DNA of 17,399 nucleotides, from assembly GCA_030614245.1 (NCBI GenBank), contig JAUWKK010000014.1:1-17399 (forward strand), in the 5' to 3' direction. This document shows positions 14,112 to 17,399 of this stretch, in pieces. The stretch is from Planctomycetota bacterium. Its GTDB lineage: Bacteria > Planctomycetota > PUPC01 > JABMSA01 > JAUWKK01. The stretch's first letter is position 1. Every line of letters begins with the position of its first letter. The translations under genes were made by a program, and so were the position numbers. The notes beneath the pieces are model-generated. The model searched no databases. It was not told the DNA's origin and saw only the letters and a program-made list of their open reading frames with translations.

Positions 14112-14130
14112 GCGGACAGGCGCATGCCTG
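14102..14130. repeat. Two hairpins at the ligase stop codon
   Basis: TCCGCC/GGCGGA (14102-14116) carries the TAG stop in and beside its loop; CAGGC/GCCTG (14117-14130) follows directly. The CCGCCrTAGGCGG core recurs at 16439-16451. The last residues of the ligase therefore seem to derive from repeat sequence. Confidence 0.65.
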
Positions 14131-14172
14131 CCTTCGCCGGACCGCTCTCGCGCGAAAGGACAACAACCCGGT

Positions 14173-15267
14173 ATGAAGGTCATCAACATCGTAGGCGCGC
14201 GTCCAAATTTCGTGAAAATCGCGTCCATCGTTCATGCGTGTGAGGATTATCCGCAAGTCGAATCCATCCTCGTGCACACCGGCCAGCATTACGACGAGAC
14301 GCTCTCGAAGCTCTTCTTCGACGACCTCAACATCCCCGCCCCCGACATCAATCTTGGCGTCGGATCGGCATCGCATGCCGTGCAGACCGCCCGCATAATG
14401 ACGGCGTTCGAGCCGCTGCTGCACGAGCACAAACCCGATGTCGTCATCGTCGTCGGCGACGTGAACTCGACCATAGCCTGCGCACTCGTGGCCGTTAAGC
14501 TCGGCGTCCCGATAGCGCATGTCGAGGCCGGACTGCGAAGCTTCGATCGCTCGATGCCCGAGGAGATCAACCGCATCCTCACCGATGCCATCAGCGACCT
14601 GCTGTTCGTCACCGAGCAGAGCGGTCGCGACAATCTCATCCGCGAGGGGGTCGATCCGGCCAGAATCCACTTCGTCGGCCACGTGATGATCGATACACTC
14701 ATGGCAAACCGCGAGAAGGCCGAAGCCTCGCCGGTCCTGGAGCGTCTCGATTTGCAGGAAGGCTCATACGCGGTGATGACTATGCATCGGCCCGCCAATA
14801 CCGATGCTGCCGGCGACCTGGCAGGCGCGCTCGGAGCGCTCGATGAAATCCAGAAGCTCCTCCCGGTCGTCTTCCCCATCCACCCGCGAACCCGCAACGC
14901 TATCGAGCGATTCGGCCTCGCGCAGCGCCTCGACGCCATGCCAAGTCTAATCACCACCGAGCCGCTGGGCTATCTTGACTTCCTCAAACTCATGGCCCAT
15001 GCAAGGCTTGTACTCACCGACTCCGGCGGGATTCAGGAAGAAACCACGATACTGCAAGTCCCATGCATCACGATGCGGCCCAACACCGAACGGCCCGTCA
15101 CGGTTACCGAAGGCACGAACAGGGTAGTCGGAACCGATCCTGAGAGGATCGTTGCCGGGGTCTGCGAAGTACTCGACGGGAGACGGCCGTCGGGCCGCAT
15201 CCCGGAGCTCTGGGACGGCAAGTCGGGCAAGAGGATCGCAGAGGTGCTGCTGAGGCACTTCGGCTGA
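14173..15267 (+). CDS. wecB: UDP-N-acetylglucosamine 2-epimerase, non-hydrolysing
   Basis: A 364-residue GT-B-fold cytoplasmic enzyme that interconverts UDP-GlcNAc and UDP-ManNAc, supplying ManNAc or ManNAcA units. Seen: G-A-R-P-N-F-V-K (8-15; usual form G-T-R-P-E), H35-T-G-Q-H-Y-D, G-D96-V-N-S-T, H-V-E118-A-G-L-R-S, P-E-E131-I-N-R, M-H205-R-P-A-N and T-D-S-G-G-I-Q-E-E. D96, E118, E131 and H205 correspond to the catalytic or binding residues of the E. coli enzyme, so activity is expected. GAAAGGA lies about 12 bases before the ATG. It follows the ligase by 61 bases and ends the plus-strand cluster, converging with the ThuA-like gene. The ManNAc link with the nearby sialic acid lyase is notable, but this enzyme acts on UDP-sugars. 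Confidence 0.92.
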   Translation: MKVINIVGARPNFVKIASIVHACEDYPQVESILVHTGQHYDETLSKLFFDDLNIPAPDINLGVGSASHAVQTARIMTAFEPLLHEHKPDVVIVVGDVNSTIACALVAVKLGVPIAHVEAGLRSFDRSMPEEINRILTDAISDLLFVTEQSGRDNLIREGVDPARIHFVGHVMIDTLMANREKAEASPVLERLDLQEGSYAVMTMHRPANTDAAGDLAGALGALDEIQKLLPVVFPIHPRTRNAIERFGLAQRLDAMPSLITTEPLGYLDFLKLMAHARLVLTDSGGIQEETTILQVPCITMRPNTERPVTVTEGTNRVVGTDPERIVAGVCEVLDGRRPSGRIPELWDGKSGKRIAEVLLRHFG

Positions 15268-15356
15268 CGGCGCAGATCGCATCCGAAACATGCCGTCAGT
15301 TAGAACATGAGACAGTTGACAGGAGAGCAGGCGAAAAGGTAAGAAACCAATCTTTC

Positions 15357-15392
15357 TACTGTTCAACTGTTCCACCGTTCACCTCTTCCACT
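15357..15392. repeat. Degenerate tandem repeat (actgttcaactgttcc words)
   Basis: Several imperfect copies of ACTGTTCC-like words lie in a row, the inverse of the GGAACAGT array at 1549-1572. They sit in the 252-base gap between the convergent epimerase and ThuA-like genes; 15268-15356 shows nothing else. Confidence 0.55.
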
Positions 15393-15502
15393 GCGGGGGG
15401 CCAGTATGGCACCGAGCCCAGTGGCCGCCCCTGCACATCTTCATCGGGCGACGTGATGATCGGCGCCTCGGGCGGGACGATCCCCGTGAAGAAGATGGCA
15501 CC
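15391..15502 (-). pseudogene. Coding-like fragment of unknown family
   Basis: Just downstream of the ThuA-like stop, in another frame, the minus strand reads GAIFFTGIVPPEAPIITSPD followed by EDVQGRPLGSVPYWPP. Nearly every codon ends in G or C, as in the real genes here. It has no start of its own and runs into the tandem repeat. It looks like a leftover piece of a gene; I do not recognise the family. Confidence 0.25.
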
Positions 15503-15514
15503 AGCGGCCGCTGG
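15501..15514. repeat. 14-bp perfect palindrome after the ThuA-like gene
   Basis: CCAGCGGCCGCTGG lies five bases beyond the ThuA-like stop on the minus strand. There is no T-run, so a factor-independent terminator is doubtful. Confidence 0.5.
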
Positions 15515-15519
15515 GCAGG

Positions 15520-16308
15520 CTACTTGACCTTGCCGGGCGTGGTGTCCACATCCATATCGCCGCAGGCCCACTTCATGGCAACCTTCACGTGCTCCCGGAA
15601 CTTCGGCATCTTGAAGACGGCGCCGTAGTGCCCGTGGGCGCTGTAGAAGACCCTGCCGTCGCCCCATTTGCGGATCCAGCACAGGGCGTAGTCGTGGTCT
15701 TTACGCTTGCCGCGGTTAATTTCGACGCTCTTCGGATAGATGCTAATAAGCACTCGCACGGCCGAGCGGTCGTAACTCTTGAACTGATATATCTCGTCTT
15801 TCACGTTCCACTTTGTGCCTTGAAAGGGCCGCATCAGCGGGTGGTTCGGCTCTTCGATGCGGGCGGTGACTACCTGGTTCCACGGATGACCGTCGAAGCA
15901 GCCGCCGATCATCTTCCCGTATTCGGGGAAGCTATAGAAGCAATCGGTGGCGGCGTGGAAGCCCATGAAGCCGGCCCCGGCCTTGATGCGATCCATGAAC
16001 GCCTTGCGGCGCTCGGCCTCGGGGAAGATGTTTCCCGTGGTGTTGTTGAAGATGATGCAGTCCCACCGCTTGACCGTGTCGGGATCGAACATCGCGGGGT
16101 CTTCGCTGATCACGCAATTGTATCCGAGCTCTGCGGCTATCTCTTTGAGGATGGGGTTGGCTTCCTTGATGGAGGCTCCATGTCGGAAGCCCTTAGTACG
16201 GCTGAAGACGAGCACTGTCTTCTTGCCGGCCGCTGCGGCGTCATGCGGCAAAACCATTGCGGCGGCCACGGCGAATAAAACGGCCAGGCTAATCACTTGA
16301 CATCTCAT
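15520..16308 (-). CDS. Secreted ThuA-domain protein (trehalose-utilisation-like)
   Basis: A 262-residue protein with a clear signal peptide (MRCQVISLAVLFAVAAAMVL, then an Ala-rich stretch ending near residue 28), followed by one ThuA-like domain of the class I glutamine-amidotransferase-like fold. Seen: V-L-V-F-S-R-T-K-G-F-R-H near the start, I-F-N-N-T-T-G-N, G-F-M-G-F-H-A-A-T-D-C-F-Y-S-F-P-E-Y, G-G-C-F-D-G-H-P-W and a late S-A-H-G-H-Y. The domain is common in secreted carbohydrate-active proteins of Planctomycetota and Bacteroidota; its reaction is poorly known. ATG at 16308 is chosen because AAGGAG lies seven bases upstream and the signal peptide starts there; an upstream start at 16332 has no ribosome site. 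It converges with the 2-epimerase gene. Its link to the polysaccharide is unproven. Confidence 0.85.
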   Translation of the reverse strand: MRCQVISLAVLFAVAAAMVLPHDAAAAGKKTVLVFSRTKGFRHGASIKEANPILKEIAAELGYNCVISEDPAMFDPDTVKRWDCIIFNNTTGNIFPEAERRKAFMDRIKAGAGFMGFHAATDCFYSFPEYGKMIGGCFDGHPWNQVVTARIEEPNHPLMRPFQGTKWNVKDEIYQFKSYDRSAVRVLISIYPKSVEINRGKRKDHDYALCWIRKWGDGRVFYSAHGHYGAVFKMPKFREHVKVAMKWACGDMDVDTTPGKVK

Positions 16309-16370
16309 CGGTCTACTCCTTTCCGTAAGCACACCATCCCCGCGTGTAACATGATCCGTCCCCGCCTAAT

Positions 16371-16502
16371 GTGGAGCAGCCTTTCCAGGCCTGCCCGCCT
16401 CAGGAGGGCTGCTGATTTATTGGCAGGCCTGCCCGCCCCCGCCATAGGCGGGCGGGTACGGAGGGCTGAAAGCCTGCCTGCCTATGGCATGGCCTGCCCC
16501 AC
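16371..16502 (+). repeat. Family A repeat, complete with expanded arms
   Basis: GTGG (16371-16374) and CCAC (16499-16502) enclose arm 1 AGCAGCC/GGCTGCT (16375-16413), the linker gatttatt, and arm 2 GGCAGGC/GCCTGCC (16422-16498; an inner GCCTGCC at 16472-16478 can also pair). Both arms carry extra palindromes, including CCGCC/GGCGG (16439-16451) and a 20-bp module shared with 3297-3316. It fills most of the 272-base gap between two minus-strand genes, upstream of the ThuA-like gene. Confidence 0.75.
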
Positions 16503-16527
16503 ACGCGGCTTCTTCCTTCTTTGCCTC

Positions 16528-16564
16528 GGGTGCCACGGTCAACGGTCTTCCGTTGGCCGTGCCC
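16528..16564 (-). repeat. Family B arm 3 with flanks, reverse orientation
   Basis: On the minus strand it reads GGGCAC, GGCCAACGG, loop aaga, CCGTTGACC, GTGGCACCC. This is arm 3 of family B, with the same C-A mismatch as both full copies, but arm 1 is absent. It lies 17 bases beyond the DUF4340 gene stop. Confidence 0.75.
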
Positions 16565-16580
16565 GGCCCAGGTCCAAGTT

Positions 16581-17399
16581 TCACTTCACGTGTCTACCCC
16601 CCTTCTTTGCCGCCGGCTTTTCCTTGGCTGGCTCTTTGGGCTTCGGCTTGCCCAGTCTCTCGGACTTCGGCGCCAGAGAACCCAGGATGAACGAGTCCAC
16701 CTTCAGGTCGAGCTTCACGCTTTCGAGTCGCAGGACGTCGTCCTTGCAGAAGGTCAGCGTTGTTGTCTTGCCGGCCTTGCCGGTGAACTTGACGGTGGCT
16801 GCGGGGTCGGCGAACTCACCCCTGGCAAGGATGTCTCTCGCCTGGAGGCCCGACAGCTTCGACAATGCCTGGTTTACTTTCTCAGTGTCGGCGGCAACCG
16901 TCACTCCTCCGGCTTCAAGCTGCCAGTCATTTTCCTTTCTTGTCAACTTGAACGGGTCTTCTTTCCTGACGACTTCGAACGCCACGATGTCGGCCGGCTT
17001 CGCATCGAGCACGGTCATCTCGAACAGGCTGCTGATTTCGGGCTTGAACTTCTTCACCTTGAAGTCGTCGGCCACGAGGATGATTTTTCCGGCATCGGCG
17101 AGCGCATAGCGGCCTTCCGCAGCCTTGGCATTAGCCCCGAGCCGCAGCGAGTGCTTCTTGCCGCCCTTGAGGGTGAACGAGATGCTCGCCCACGGTTTGT
17201 CGAGACCGAACGCCTTGCGGTCTTTGCCGTCGGCGTAGTCGGCGGGCTTCCAGTCGGCGATGGCATTCGCGAGGTCTCCGGCCTCATCGGGCTTTGCTTT
17301 CAAGCCGATGTCTTCGCCGACATAGCTCCATTTGCCGCCTTTCTTCTGGAAAGCCAGCTTCAGCGGCTCGGCGTCGATTTCAATCCGCTCGAAGTCGTC
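16581..17399 (-). CDS. DUF4340 domain protein, N-terminus beyond window
   Basis: The frame is open to the window edge, so only the C-terminal 272 residues are visible, starting DDFERIEIDAEPLKLAFQK. Repeated patterns of alternating strands such as K-W-S-Y-V, Y-G-L-D-like F-G-L-D-K-P-W-A-S-I-S-F-T-L, L-R-L-G-A-N and G-R-Y-A-L-A-D-A are typical of DUF4340, followed by a second related half (D-P-F-K-L-T-R-K-E-N-D-W). The tail is Lys/Pro-rich. DUF4340 genes often follow GldG-like ABC-2 transporter genes; if so, those lie to the right of this window. Function is unknown; the family call rests on pattern only. Confidence 0.7.
   Translation of the reverse strand, partial: DDFERIEIDAEPLKLAFQKKGGKWSYVGEDIGLKAKPDEAGDLANAIADWKPADYADGKDRKAFGLDKPWASISFTLKGGKKHSLRLGANAKAAEGRYALADAGKIILVADDFKVKKFKPEISSLFEMTVLDAKPADIVAFEVVRKEDPFKLTRKENDWQLEAGGVTVAADTEKVNQALSKLSGLQARDILARGEFADPAATVKFTGKAGKTTTLTFCKDDVLRLESVKLDLKVDSFILGSLAPKSERLGKPKPKEPAKEKPAAKKGGRHVK

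Noticed and set aside
15316..15345. TTGACA with a TAAGAA box as a promoter
   Set aside because: No plus-strand gene follows; it faces the end of the ThuA-like gene.

Overview
The window is GC-rich, roughly 60 percent, and bacterial. It most resembles Planctomycetota (perhaps Phycisphaerae-like) or a related PVC/FCB candidate lineage. That placement is inferred from gene content: a giant Hanks-type kinase with a long C-terminal repeat region, a secreted ThuA-domain protein, a DUF4340 protein, a GH33 sialidase, and an SSS symporter with a tiny membrane partner. Intergenic DNA is crowded with palindromic repeats. No rRNA, tRNA, transposase or CRISPR array was seen.

Left part (1-5.3 kb) is a sialic-acid use locus. 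On the minus strand lie a secreted GH33 sialidase (1783-2913), a 45-codon ORF overlapping its stop (1649-1786), and an N-acetylneuraminate lyase (383-1297). Divergently, on the plus strand, lie a sodium:solute symporter (3439-5058) and a 47-residue one-helix membrane protein (5136-5279). The plausible flow is that the sialidase frees sialic acid, the symporter imports it and the lyase cleaves it to ManNAc and pyruvate. The later steps (nanK/nanE type) are not in the window.

Middle and right part (5.7-15.3 kb) is a surface-polysaccharide cluster on the plus strand: galE-like UDP-glucose 4-epimerase, UDP-glucuronate 4-epimerase-like protein, glucose-1-phosphate thymidylyltransferase, O-antigen ligase/polymerase and non-hydrolysing UDP-GlcNAc 2-epimerase. 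A 1216-residue membrane Ser/Thr kinase on the minus strand (7743-11393) splits the cluster. Its N-terminus carries two copies of a motif resembling the c-di-GMP-binding MshEN module. At the right end, on the minus strand, are a secreted ThuA-like protein and a DUF4340 protein cut by the window edge.

The most unusual feature is the intergenic repeats. Family A (five copies) is a GTGG...CCAC outer stem enclosing two hairpins around an AT-rich linker. Family B (two full copies, one arm-only copy, one scrap) is a cloverleaf-like element with a 9-10 bp outer stem; two base pairs at the tip of one arm covary between copies. There are also a near mirror-symmetric hairpin array at 110-268, short tandem repeats, and a 22-bp inverted pair bracketing the thymidylyltransferase gene. 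One palindrome lies in frame inside the O-antigen ligase and another holds its stop codon in the loop.
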